Shown here piece after piece: positions 37,644 to 46,218 of a stretch of 64,000 bases of DNA. The stretch is from the NCBI RefSeq assembly GCF_009711445.1, contig NZ_SMMC01000216.1:1-64000 (forward strand). Direction: 5' to 3'. Positions within the stretch are counted from its first letter, which is position 1. Each line of letters begins with the position of its first letter. The notes beneath the pieces are model-generated. The model was not told the DNA's origin. It was given only the letters and a program-made list of their open reading frames with translations, and did not search any database. Source of the stretch: Curvivirga aplysinae. Lineage in GTDB: Bacteria; Pseudomonadota; Alphaproteobacteria; UBA8366; Aestuariispiraceae. Made by a program: the position numbers and the translations under genes.

Positions 37644-40600
37644 CATTACCGCCTGCTGCTGTCGTATCTGTACTTACGGTACGTTCTGCAGCAAAACGGT
37701 ATAGATAGCGTGGTCCGCCCGCTTTTGGTCCCGTACCTGATAGCCCCTCACCACCAAAGGGTTGAACGCCAACAATAGCGCCAATCTGATTGCGGTTCAC
37801 ATAGGTATTCCCCACATGTAATCGTGATTTAATATACTCAATGCGGGCTTCGATACGGCTATGAATTGCTAGGGTCAAACCAAAACCTGTGGCATTCACT
37901 GCATCAATCACGTCATCAAGTTGGTCAGCCTTATAACGCAAGACATGCAATATCGGGCCAAAGACTTCTTTTTCCAATTGAACAATAGAATCGATTTCAA
38001 ACATATGCGGTGCAACAAAGGTCCCGTCCTGACATTCTTTTGGCAAGTCTAGCGCCCCAAGCATCTTTGCCTCTTTCTTCATGCGGGCCACATGGTCCAT
38101 CAAACCTTTACGTGCCTCATCATCAATCACTGGGCCGATATCAGTTTCAAGAATGGATGGATCCCCAAGGCTTAATTCTTCCATCGCCCCTTTAATCATT
38201 TCAATTTGCTTATCAGCAATATCTTCTTGCACACAAAGAATACGCAAAGCAGAGCAACGTTGCCCCGCGGATTGGAAAGCCGACATTAACACATCCCGTG
38301 TCACTTGTTCCGGCAAGGCAGAACTATCGACGATCATCGCATTTTGCCCACCTGTTTCCGCGATCAACGAAATGATCGGGCCATTGCGATCCGCTAACAT
38401 ACGATTGATAAGACGTGATGTTTCTGTCGATCCCGTAAAGGCAACCCCGCCCAAACGTGGGTCCGTCAATAAGGGCGTGCCAATAGTTGGTCCCTCACCC
38501 GGTAGAAGATGCAAAACATCCCCCGGCACACCAGCTTTTAACAACAATTTCACAGCTTCATACGCAATGATAGATGTTTGTTCCGCAGGCTTTGCAATAA
38601 CCGCGTTACCTGCTGCCAGCGCGGCTGTAACCTGCCCCGCAAAAATCGCCAGAGGGAAGTTCCACGGGGAGATACATAAAAACACCCCACGCCCGTGCAA
38701 ACTGATCTGATTATCTTCGCCTGTTGGTCCCGGTAGCTGAAGAGGTTCTGCAAATTCAGCGGCAGCTCGTTCTGCATAATAGCGCAAGAAATCAACAGCT
38801 TCGCGTAATTCTGCAATGGCATCTTGAAGGGTTTTGCCCGCTTCCTTCATGATAATTGCCATTAACTTACTACCATTTTCTTCGAATAGATCCGCAGCTT
38901 TATTCAAGATACGCCCCCGTTCAACCGCATTGATTATATCCCAAGCCGGTTGGGCGCGTAACGCACGTTCCAAGGCACGAGTTGCCATAGATGCCGATGC
39001 AAACTGGACAGTGCCGACGATTTCTTTTCTATTGGCGGGGTTTAATACAGGTTGGGGCATTCCTTCCTGATCCTTGCCGCCGATCAATGGGCCCGCAAAC
39101 CAGTCCTCTTTCTGAGCTAGAACCATTTCTTCTGATGTTTTTGAAATCACATCCGGATGGCGAATATCTAAGCCTTCAGAATTTTTGCGCTCATCCCCAA
39201 ACATATCTTTAGGAAGTGCAATTTTTGGATGTGCCTTAATCGGCATATCCGCAACCTTACGGATTGGATCAGCAATAATATCAGAAATAGGCGCTGTTTC
39301 ATCGACAATACGATTTACAAAAGAACTATTCGCGCCATTTTCCAAAAGACGACGAACCAAATAAGCAAGTAAATCTTCATGGCTGCCCACAGGGGCATAA
39401 ACACGCACGGGACGACCATTTGCTTCACCCTCTTGATCAGCAAAACCCACCACTTGATCATAAAGCGCATCGCCCATTCCATGCAGGCATTGATATTCAA
39501 ATTCTGTGCTGCATGCGATCTCCATAATCGCAGATAAACTATGCGCATTATGGGTTGCAAAACATGGATAAAAGGCATCTGGCGCAGCCAATAACTTTTT
39601 CGCACATGCCAGATAAGATACATCCGTATTGGCTTTTTGGGTAAAGACCGGATAGCCATCCAAGCCTTGTTCTTGTGCCAATTTGATTTCCGTATCCCAA
39701 TAGGCGCCTTTCACCAAACGCACCATAAAACGGCGGTTATAACGACGGCCCAGATCAGTCAGGAAATCCACCAGTGGCACACAACGTTTTTGATAAGCCT
39801 GGATCGCAAGACCAAGACCTTGCCATTTTTCGATAGAAGTTTCCTGACAAATTGCTTCCAGAATATCGAGGGAGATATCCAGACGATCCGCTTCTTCCGC
39901 ATCAATGCAAAGGCCGATATCATAATCCGCCGCCAGTTTACATAGATGTATAATCTTGGGCACCATTTCAGCCATCACGCGATCTGTTTTGGCAAATTCA
40001 TAACGTGGATGCAGGGCCGATAGTTTCACAGACACACCGGGGGAATTAATCACCCCGCGCCCATTGGCTTCCTTACCAATGGCATGAATTGCATTTTGAT
40101 ATTCTTCATAATACCGTTCCGCATCTTTCATGGTGCGGGCCGCTTCGCCTAGCATATCGTAACTATAACGATACCCTTTCTTTTCCATTTCCTTAGCACG
40201 TTTCAGGGCCTCCCCAATATTGCGGCCCATCACAAATTGTTTGCCAAGGATTTTCATGGCCTGCACCACGGCCTGACGGATAACAGGTTCGCCGGAACGA
40301 TGAACCATCTTTTTCAAGACAGAGGCCCAGCCGCCCTTACCACTTTCTTCCATCTGCACCACACGTCCGGTCAACATCAAGGCCCATGTGGACGCATTCA
40401 CAAAAGAGGATTCCGATTTTCCAAGATGGGCTTCCCAATTCGCCCCACCGATCTTGTCACTGATCAAGGCATCTGCGGTTTCCTTATCAGGAATACGCAA
40501 TAAGGCTTCTGCCAGACACATCAAGATCACGCCTTCTTCGGACGATAATTCATATTCATGCATAAAGGCATCAATACCCGAAGATTTCACCCGCTCTTTG

Positions 40601-40773
40601 CGCACCTTACTCACCAATTTCAAGGCACGATCATAAATACGATCTTTCATATCGGATGAAAGTTCCGCCTGTTGTAATCTTTCTGCGACACATTTTTCTT
40701 CATCCATGGAATAGGCATCACGGATGGCTTGGCGCAGGTTTGTTGCTTCTTTTAATGGCGCACGCAATAGCAT
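37624..40773 (-). CDS. putA: Bifunctional proline dehydrogenase / L-glutamate gamma-semialdehyde dehydrogenase
   Basis: Oxidises proline to glutamate in two linked steps. The N-terminal half (to about 480) holds the FAD proline dehydrogenase: YSYDMLGEAARTM, RLVKGAYWDTEIK and HNAHSLSAI. The C-terminal half is the NAD aldehyde dehydrogenase: ISPWNFPLAIF, the nucleophile C840 in AGQRCSALR, and AETGGQNAM. The length of 1049 lacks the ribbon-helix-helix repressor domain of E. coli PutA, so regulation must come from the divergent Lrp-type gene. Its 3' end overlaps agt by 20 bases. Confidence 0.96.
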   Translation of the reverse strand: MLLRAPLKEATNLRQAIRDAYSMDEEKCVAERLQQAELSSDMKDRIYDRALKLVSKVRKERVKSSGIDAFMHEYELSSEEGVILMCLAEALLRIPDKETADALISDKIGGANWEAHLGKSESSFVNASTWALMLTGRVVQMEESGKGGWASVLKKMVHRSGEPVIRQAVVQAMKILGKQFVMGRNIGEALKRAKEMEKKGYRYSYDMLGEAARTMKDAERYYEEYQNAIHAIGKEANGRGVINSPGVSVKLSALHPRYEFAKTDRVMAEMVPKIIHLCKLAADYDIGLCIDAEEADRLDISLDILEAICQETSIEKWQGLGLAIQAYQKRCVPLVDFLTDLGRRYNRRFMVRLVKGAYWDTEIKLAQEQGLDGYPVFTQKANTDVSYLACAKKLLAAPDAFYPCFATHNAHSLSAIMEIACSTEFEYQCLHGMGDALYDQVVGFADQEGEANGRPVRVYAPVGSHEDLLAYLVRRLLENGANSSFVNRIVDETAPISDIIADPIRKVADMPIKAHPKIALPKDMFGDERKNSEGLDIRHPDVISKTSEEMVLAQKEDWFAGPLIGGKDQEGMPQPVLNPANRKEIVGTVQFASASMATRALERALRAQPAWDIINAVERGRILNKAADLFEENGSKLMAIIMKEAGKTLQDAIAELREAVDFLRYYAERAAAEFAEPLQLPGPTGEDNQISLHGRGVFLCISPWNFPLAIFAGQVTAALAAGNAVIAKPAEQTSIIAYEAVKLLLKAGVPGDVLHLLPGEGPTIGTPLLTDPRLGGVAFTGSTETSRLINRMLADRNGPIISLIAETGGQNAMIVDSSALPEQVTRDVLMSAFQSAGQRCSALRILCVQEDIADKQIEMIKGAMEELSLGDPSILETDIGPVIDDEARKGLMDHVARMKKEAKMLGALDLPKECQDGTFVAPHMFEIDSIVQLEKEVFGPILHVLRYKADQLDDVIDAVNATGFGLTLAIHSRIEARIEYIKSRLHVGNTYVNRNQIGAIVGVQPFGGEGLSGTGPKAGGPRYLYRFAAERTVSTDTTAAGGNASLMSL

Positions 40774-40860
40774 GTAGGGATACTCCTTAAATCAAATCCT
40801 CCCCTTAAGAATATCAAACCAACAAAAGAATGTGCTTCTATATTTTAAAATTACACGATA

Positions 40861-40895
40861 TATTCACTATTATTTTGATATTTTTATAGTGAATA
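40861..40895. promoter_or_regulatory. Inverted-repeat operator between putA and putR
   Basis: TATTCACTAT (40861-40870) and ATAGTGAATA (40886-40895) are perfect ten-base arms with a 15-base AT-rich spacer. The right arm ends nine bases before the putR ATG, in the divergent promoter region, the expected place for an Lrp-family autoregulatory and putA-controlling site. Confidence 0.6.
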
Positions 40896-40903
40896 ATTCT
40901 GTT

Positions 40904-41386
40904 ATGAATGAAATTGATAAACCATTGGACCAGATTGACCGCAATATCCTGCGTGAATTGCAAAAAAATGGACGAATCTCCAACGTAGACCTTGCCAAGG
41001 CAATCAACCTAAGCCCTACCCCTTGCTTGGAGCGTGTCCGCCGTCTGGAACGCCAAGGTTATATCAAAGGGTACCAAGCCATCCTTGATCCCGACAAACT
41101 GGATCAATCTTTACTGGTATTTGTAGAAGTCAAATTAGACCACACCACATCTGATGTTTTTGATGAATTAAAAGGCTGGGTAAACCGCACCCCGGAAGTG
41201 GTGGAATGCCATATGACCGCGGGCGGCTTTGATTACCTTCTCAAAGTCCGCGTCAAAGATATGAATGCCTACCGCCACCTGCTTGGCGAAGAACTCACCG
41301 CACTCCGCGGCGTTACCACCACCTCCACCTTTGTGGTGATGGAAGCGGTCAAGGATGGAAATGAAGTTTGGGTGCCCGCTACTTGA
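40904..41386 (+). CDS. putR: Lrp/AsnC-family regulator, probably of putA
   Basis: 160 residues. The helix-turn-helix reads DQIDRNILRELQKNGRISNVDLAKAINLSPTPCLERVRRLE (positions 8-48, given in part), and the AsnC ligand-binding (RAM) domain follows, with VVECHMTAGGFDYLLKVRV. It resembles PutR, which in alphaproteobacteria activates putA in response to proline; the divergent putA and the inverted repeat at 40861-40895 support this. I chose the ATG at 40904 because upstream in-frame codons add an AT-rich, non-conserved leader. Its 3' end overlaps the protease gene on the opposite strand by eight bases. Confidence 0.9.
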   Translation: MNEIDKPLDQIDRNILRELQKNGRISNVDLAKAINLSPTPCLERVRRLERQGYIKGYQAILDPDKLDQSLLVFVEVKLDHTTSDVFDELKGWVNRTPEVVECHMTAGGFDYLLKVRVKDMNAYRHLLGEELTALRGVTTTSTFVVMEAVKDGNEVWVPAT

Positions 41387-42179
41387 TGCTATCAAGCATC
41401 TTTTTCAAAACATATGATTTAAAAAAGTAAGACATTCCCGAATGCGCCCCACTTTTACTTTCAATTAAATGGCCTGCATTTATACCGACCAAATACATTT
41501 CTCTATATGACGAATCCACAATCCCTTCACCTCGTACACCGCGTTGAATTGCAAAAACAGGACTCCCTGAAGAGCCACTAAAGGAAAAAGCTTCGTATGC
41601 CACACAAGTACCATTCACCCCTTTTTCAGGCAATTTATAGTCAAACCTTGGGTCACTAGATATTACTCCTTCTCGCATTAATGGGCGATAATCTTCACCA
41701 TACCATTCAGGAAAACCAGAAAACACTAATCGGTCAGAACAAATGAATGCACCATCAGAATAAATAGTTTCTGTAGCTATCCAGTCATAAGGAACTATAA
41801 AATCTAATTTAATAGGGCCTCCAACATCGCAAGCTAATTGTCCTCCAGTCCTAATAACTGCAACATCTTCATCCTCATTGACATTGTGAAAAACTAAATA
41901 TTGCGGCATTAACGCGCTAACAAGCTTAACTGGTTTGCCATGTGCGTCATTTTGCCAAAACTTCACCTGAATTCTACCAAGCTCATAACCTTGATGTTTA
42001 TATTTTGAATGACCGTACTCCAAATCTACAATATGACGATTGGTAATAAAAAAAACTTCATCAGATGAACCATAGACGAAAAACCCTGTTCCCACGCCTG
42101 TCTTTGATTGTCCACTCACACCGTTATAAAAGGTTGTTTTAACCCAAACGGCTGTATAATTTAAATTGGGATGAATCAT
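41379..42179 (-). CDS. Trypsin-like serine protease domain protein, no signal peptide
   Basis: 266 residues with a chymotrypsin-fold triad: H49 (TNRHIVD), D105 ([10 protein letters not shown]) and S204 in [10 protein letters not shown]. No signal peptide, membrane segment or PDZ domain is visible, so it probably works in the cytoplasm. Its ATG overlaps the stop of the UDP-glucuronate decarboxylase gene (ATGA), so the two are made together, an unusual partnership. The coding sequence looks richer in A/T and less polished than neighbours, suggesting recent acquisition. Substrate unknown; a role in defence or regulated proteolysis is only a guess. Confidence 0.78.
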   Translation of the reverse strand: MIHPNLNYTAVWVKTTFYNGVSGQSKTGVGTGFFVYGSSDEVFFITNRHIVDLEYGHSKYKHQGYELGRIQVKFWQNDAHGKPVKLVSALMPQYLVFHNVNEDEDVAVIRTGGQLACDVGGPIKLDFIVPYDWIATETIYSDGAFICSDRLVFSGFPEWYGEDYRPLMREGVISSDPRFDYKLPEKGVNGTCVAYEAFSFSGSSGSPVFAIQRGVRGEGIVDSSYREMYLVGINAGHLIESKSGAHSGMSYFFKSYVLKKMLDSIK

Positions 42180-43132
42180 AAGTTTGTCGATATTAAACCG
42201 TTGAAGTAATTAATCGTCTCTTTTAAACCATCTTCCAGCGCGACTTTTGGTTCCCAGTTTAGCTCACTCTTCGCCAAAGAGATATCTGGTTGGCGTTGGG
42301 TTGGGTCATCTTGTGGTAAGGGCTTATAGATGATTTTGGATGTACTGTTGGGGATCAGTTTCAGGGTGAGTTCGGCTAACTCCCCAATTTCAAATTCCCC
42401 CGGGTTCCCCAAATTAACAGGACCAATAAAATCATCACGGCTGTTATTCATCATGGCCTGCATACCGTCTAGCAAGTCATCTACATAACAGAAGGATCGG
42501 GTTTGCGTGCCATCGCCATAAATAGTGATGTCTTCGTTATGCAAAGCTTGCCAGATAAAGTTACTGACCACACGACCATCTTGGGGATGCATATTCGGGC
42601 CATAAGTATTGAAAATACGGATCACTTTGATATCGGTTTGATATTGGCGGTGATAGTCGAAAAATAATGTTTCTGCACAACGTTTGCCTTCATCATAACA
42701 AGACCTTGGGCCAATCGGGTTTACACGTCCCCAATAATCTTCCTTTTGCGGATGGATTTCCGGATCACCATAAACTTCAGACGTTGACGCTTGAAGAATG
42801 CGTGCATTGATACGTTTGGCGAGACCCAACATATTGATGGACCCATGCACCGCCGTTTTAACGGTCTGCACCGGATTATATTGATAATGCACAGGGGATG
42901 CAGGACATGCCAGATGATAAACCTGATCCACCTCCACATAGAGGGGGAAGGTTACATCATGACGTTGGAATTCAAAATTATGTTCATCCATCAAATGCTG
43001 GATATTACGTTTGCGTCCGGTGAAAAGATTATCCGCACAAATCACATCATGCCCTGCCTTTACCAGACGATCACAAAGATGGGAGCCTATAAAACCAGCA
43101 CCGCCCGTCACAAGAATGCGTTTTTCCAACAT
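42176..43132 (-). CDS. UDP-glucuronic acid decarboxylase (UDP-xylose synthase), SDR family
   Basis: 318 residues of the extended short-chain dehydrogenase family. NAD-binding [14 protein letters not shown], catalytic YDEGKR and TSEVYGDP, with [16 protein letters not shown] and [21 protein letters not shown], the set that marks UXS/ArnA_C-like decarboxylases. It converts UDP-glucuronate to UDP-xylose for surface polysaccharide. No other sugar genes adjoin, apart from the coupled protease downstream. Confidence 0.9.
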   Translation of the reverse strand: MLEKRILVTGGAGFIGSHLCDRLVKAGHDVICADNLFTGRKRNIQHLMDEHNFEFQRHDVTFPLYVEVDQVYHLACPASPVHYQYNPVQTVKTAVHGSINMLGLAKRINARILQASTSEVYGDPEIHPQKEDYWGRVNPIGPRSCYDEGKRCAETLFFDYHRQYQTDIKVIRIFNTYGPNMHPQDGRVVSNFIWQALHNEDITIYGDGTQTRSFCYVDDLLDGMQAMMNNSRDDFIGPVNLGNPGEFEIGELAELTLKLIPNSTSKIIYKPLPQDDPTQRQPDISLAKSELNWEPKVALEDGLKETINYFNGLISTNL

Positions 43133-43164
43133 AGATCGGCTCCCTACCCCATTGCAATCAAGGT

Positions 43165-44208
43165 TTAAACAGTTGGGTCATCCCGTGTCTGTACCATCAA
43201 TTTGCCAAAGTTTTTTGACGTCAGCATATCAATGAATGATTCGGGCATTTTCTCAAAGCCTTGTTTTATATCCTCTTTATGCTGAAGCTTGCCTTCCTTG
43301 GCCCAGCTCGCCAATTGTTGACGGGCTTCGATGATATCTTCTTCGCCATAATCGAAAATCAGGAAACCTTGCATTTTAGCACGTGCCACTAGGACCTGAC
43401 GCATAAAGCGTTGCCCCATATCCGGTTCTTCAAATTTACCTGCTAAGGAAATGGTGCCACAGATAATAATGCGCGAAAATGGTGCAAGATTTTTCATCGC
43501 CGCATCATGGATAGGCCCCGCCGTGTTATCAAAGAAAACATCCACACCATCGGGACATGCTTCTTTCATCGCCGCCTCCAGATCATCCACGCCGCGATAA
43601 TTGATCCCGGCTTCATAACCAAGGCTTGCGCAATAATCCAATTTATCTTGGGATGAAGCCACCGCCACAGGGCGTGCGCCTTTAATCTTGGCAATTTGTC
43701 CTGCGATCTGTCCCACCGCCCCGCTTGCCGCAGAAATAACAACGGTATCGCCTGCTTTTGGCTGTCCAATATCACGTAAAGCAAGATAGGCCGTTAAGCC
43801 CGGCATACCAAGATAACCGATCGCAGAATGAATAGGACCAAGGGATTGGTCCACTTTATGCAACTTCTTGCCATTGCCTAAATCCACATTCAAAGCCGCA
43901 TAATCCTGCCAGCCAAAATTGATATTCTCAACAATATCCCCTACCTGATAATCAGGATGGTTTGAGGTTACAATTTCCGCAACGGCCCCGCCATGCATAC
44001 AATCCCCGATACTAACACCTGCCGCATAATTGGCAGCCGCACTGATCCGTCCGCGCATATAAGGGTCAAGAGAAAGATAGATGGCATGGGCCAACACTTG
44101 CCCCTCACCGATGGTTGGTATTTCGCCTTCAACCATTTTAAAATTTTCAACAGATGGCATGCCTGTTGGATGATTTGTCAGAACCCATTGGCGGTTTATT
44201 TCAGACAT
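43165..44208 (-). CDS. Zinc-free NADP-dependent medium-chain reductase (CurA/leukotriene B4 dehydrogenase-like)
   Basis: 347 residues. [18 protein letters not shown] near the N-terminus, [41 protein letters not shown] (given by position 135-175) and [19 protein letters not shown] identify the family that reduces double bonds of alpha,beta-unsaturated ketones. Catalytic zinc ligands are absent, as usual here. The substrate is not shown. A DUF1192 gene lies upstream on the same strand, 11 bases away. Confidence 0.88.
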   Translation of the reverse strand: MSEINRQWVLTNHPTGMPSVENFKMVEGEIPTIGEGQVLAHAIYLSLDPYMRGRISAAANYAAGVSIGDCMHGGAVAEIVTSNHPDYQVGDIVENINFGWQDYAALNVDLGNGKKLHKVDQSLGPIHSAIGYLGMPGLTAYLALRDIGQPKAGDTVVISAASGAVGQIAGQIAKIKGARPVAVASSQDKLDYCASLGYEAGINYRGVDDLEAAMKEACPDGVDVFFDNTAGPIHDAAMKNLAPFSRIIICGTISLAGKFEEPDMGQRFMRQVLVARAKMQGFLIFDYGEEDIIEARQQLASWAKEGKLQHKEDIKQGFEKMPESFIDMLTSKNFGKLMVQTRDDPTV

Positions 44209-44219
44209 ATGATTAACCT

Positions 44220-44405
44220 TTAGCTTTTGAATAAAGCTTCGGCTGCCCCTTGGGCGCCTTGCTTTTTCAAGATGGCTTCTTCTACACGTTTAATCTCTGC
44301 ATTTAGGGCATCAATATAGTCACCTAATGCTTCAATCGACATTTCTTCTAAATCAAGTGGTGTCGCTAAATTCGGACGTAGTGGTTCCAGATCATCCGTA
44401 TCCAT
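44220..44405 (-). CDS. DUF1192 family small protein
   Basis: 61 residues, recognised by the conserved LDLEEMSIEALGDYIDALNAEIKRVEE segment (about 17-43), which should form a short helix or coiled coil. The family is restricted to alphaproteobacteria and its role is unknown. Downstream, after 11 bases, is the CurA-like reductase. The divergent neighbour at 44539 is a quinone oxidoreductase. Confidence 0.85.
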   Translation of the reverse strand: MDTDDLEPLRPNLATPLDLEEMSIEALGDYIDALNAEIKRVEEAILKKQGAQGAAEALFKS

Positions 44406-44538
44406 TTTCTAAACTCCCTTTGCAGCAAAAAACGCATCGTTTTTATTTTACATTTTTGTCGACTATGCGCAGTATCAAATGATCCGCAAATGGGCGCAAG
44501 CAAATAGAATTCACAAGATATCTGAATAGAGGTTATCC

Positions 44539-45534
44539 ATGACAGTTCCATCCATGATGCAAGCCGTAGAAATCAGTGAAGCTGGTGGGCCTGAAGTTTT
44601 GAAATCTTGTACGCGCCCTACCCCGGAAATCAAAGCAGGTGAAATCTTGATCAAGGTCGCCGCAGCAGGGGTTAATCGCCCCGATTGTTTACAACGTGCT
44701 GGCCTTTACCCTGCACCCAAAGATGCAAGTGACCTGCCGGGCCTAGAAGTCGCAGGTGAAGTGGTTGGCGTTGGTGCAAATGTGCATCAATGGGAAATTG
44801 GCGATAAGGTATGTGCCCTTACCCCTGGTGGTGGCTATGCCGAATATTGTATGGCACCTGCCGGACATGCATTGCCTTGGCCCAAAGATTATGACGCCGT
44901 AAAAGCCGCGGCCCTCCCAGAAACTTTCTTTACCGTATGGACCAATGTCTTTGATCGTGTTGGATTACAAGCTGGAGAAACATTATTAGTCCATGGCGGT
45001 AGTAGCGGTATTGGCACCACAGCTATTCAACTGGCAAAAGCTTTTGGCGCTAAAATCATCATCACAGCAGGTTCAGATAAAAAATGTGACTTTTGCAAAG
45101 AACTTGGGGCTGATCTAACCCTCAATTACAAAACCCAAGATTGGGAGGCGGAGGTTCAATCCGCCACGGATGGCAAAGGTGTGAATGTTATTTTTGATAT
45201 GGTCGGTGCCCCCTATATGCAGAAAAATTTAAACTGCCTTGCCGTAGAAGGACGTTATGCTCTACTCGCTTTCTTAAAAGGTCCTAAAGCGGAACTAAAC
45301 ATGACTCGCGTTTTAACAGACCGCTTAACCATCACAGGGTCAACTCTAAGACCTCAATCTATCGATGCAAAAAATAAAATTGCAAATCGTCTTTATGAGC
45401 GAGTTTGGCCTTTGTTGAATAGTGGCAAAGTGAAACCGATCATTCACTCAACCTTTTCTCTTGAAGAGGCAGATAAAGCCCATGCCCTAATGGAAAGCTC
45501 AGATCATATGGGGAAAATTATTCTCAAAATTTAG
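44539..45534 (+). CDS. NAD(P)H quinone oxidoreductase (zeta-crystallin/PIG3 type)
   Basis: 331 residues, medium-chain reductase fold without zinc. AAGVNRPDCLQRAGLYPAP, LPGLEVAGEVVGVG, LLVHGGSSGIGTTAIQLAKAFGA and DMVGAPYMQKNL are the PIG3/QOR hallmarks. It reduces quinones or enones with NADPH. GAGG lies upstream of the ATG. It appears monocistronic and ends 147 bases before clpS. Confidence 0.9.
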   Translation: MTVPSMMQAVEISEAGGPEVLKSCTRPTPEIKAGEILIKVAAAGVNRPDCLQRAGLYPAPKDASDLPGLEVAGEVVGVGANVHQWEIGDKVCALTPGGGYAEYCMAPAGHALPWPKDYDAVKAAALPETFFTVWTNVFDRVGLQAGETLLVHGGSSGIGTTAIQLAKAFGAKIIITAGSDKKCDFCKELGADLTLNYKTQDWEAEVQSATDGKGVNVIFDMVGAPYMQKNLNCLAVEGRYALLAFLKGPKAELNMTRVLTDRLTITGSTLRPQSIDAKNKIANRLYERVWPLLNSGKVKPIIHSTFSLEEADKAHALMESSDHMGKIILKI

Positions 45535-45681
45535 CAATTGAGCATTTTAGTATAAAGGGCGCTTTTTACAGATTGTCATAAATGGTATAAATAAAGAAAT
45601 CAGCGGGGTGATACTTTAATTTCTTTCAGAATCATCCCATATTTGTGTAAGATGGAAATTATTACGCATTTGAGGAAATTA

Positions 45682-46107
45682 ATGCCTTTGAACGCAGAAG
45701 AAAAACATGGTCTGAAAGCTGAACGAGATCAGGCTAAAAATGATGATAAACTTGCTTTAGAGCCACTCAAAATGGCGGGCCCCGATCGCGACAATAATGA
45801 TGATCGCGATGGCGATACAGGTTTACTTACCAAGACAAAACCAAAAACCAAAAAACCTTCAATGTATAAGGTTTTATTGCTGAATGATGATTATACACCA
45901 ATGGAATTTGTGGTGCATGTTTTGCAATCTATCTTTAACAAAGGACAAGAAGACGCTGTAACCATCATGTTGCATGTACATCAAAAAGGTGTCGGTGTCT
46001 GTGGTGTTTACCCTTATGAAATTGCAGAAACCAAAGTCACACAAGTGATGGATTTAGCCCGAATGGAGCAACATCCGTTGCAATGTACTTTGGAAAAAGA
46101 CTCCTAA
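45682..46107 (+). CDS. clpS: ATP-dependent Clp protease adaptor ClpS
   Basis: Adaptor that delivers N-degron substrates to ClpA. The core starts at [22 protein letters not shown] and includes [24 protein letters not shown]; the hydrophobic pocket residues follow the normal pattern. The N-terminal ~50 residues are charged and disordered. I chose the ATG at 45682 because GAGGA sits seven bases upstream; in-frame starts further upstream lack such a site. clpA follows after 111 bases, the usual arrangement. Confidence 0.94.
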   Translation: MPLNAEEKHGLKAERDQAKNDDKLALEPLKMAGPDRDNNDDRDGDTGLLTKTKPKTKKPSMYKVLLLNDDYTPMEFVVHVLQSIFNKGQEDAVTIMLHVHQKGVGVCGVYPYEIAETKVTQVMDLARMEQHPLQCTLEKDS

Positions 46108-46218
46108 ATCATAACTATTAAGATTTGGGATCAAAACTGTCCCTCTTGAAAAGACGTATACAGAAGACAAAGTAAGTAGATAGAAGAAAAATAAAAGAAT
46201 ACGGAAGGAAAAGAATAT

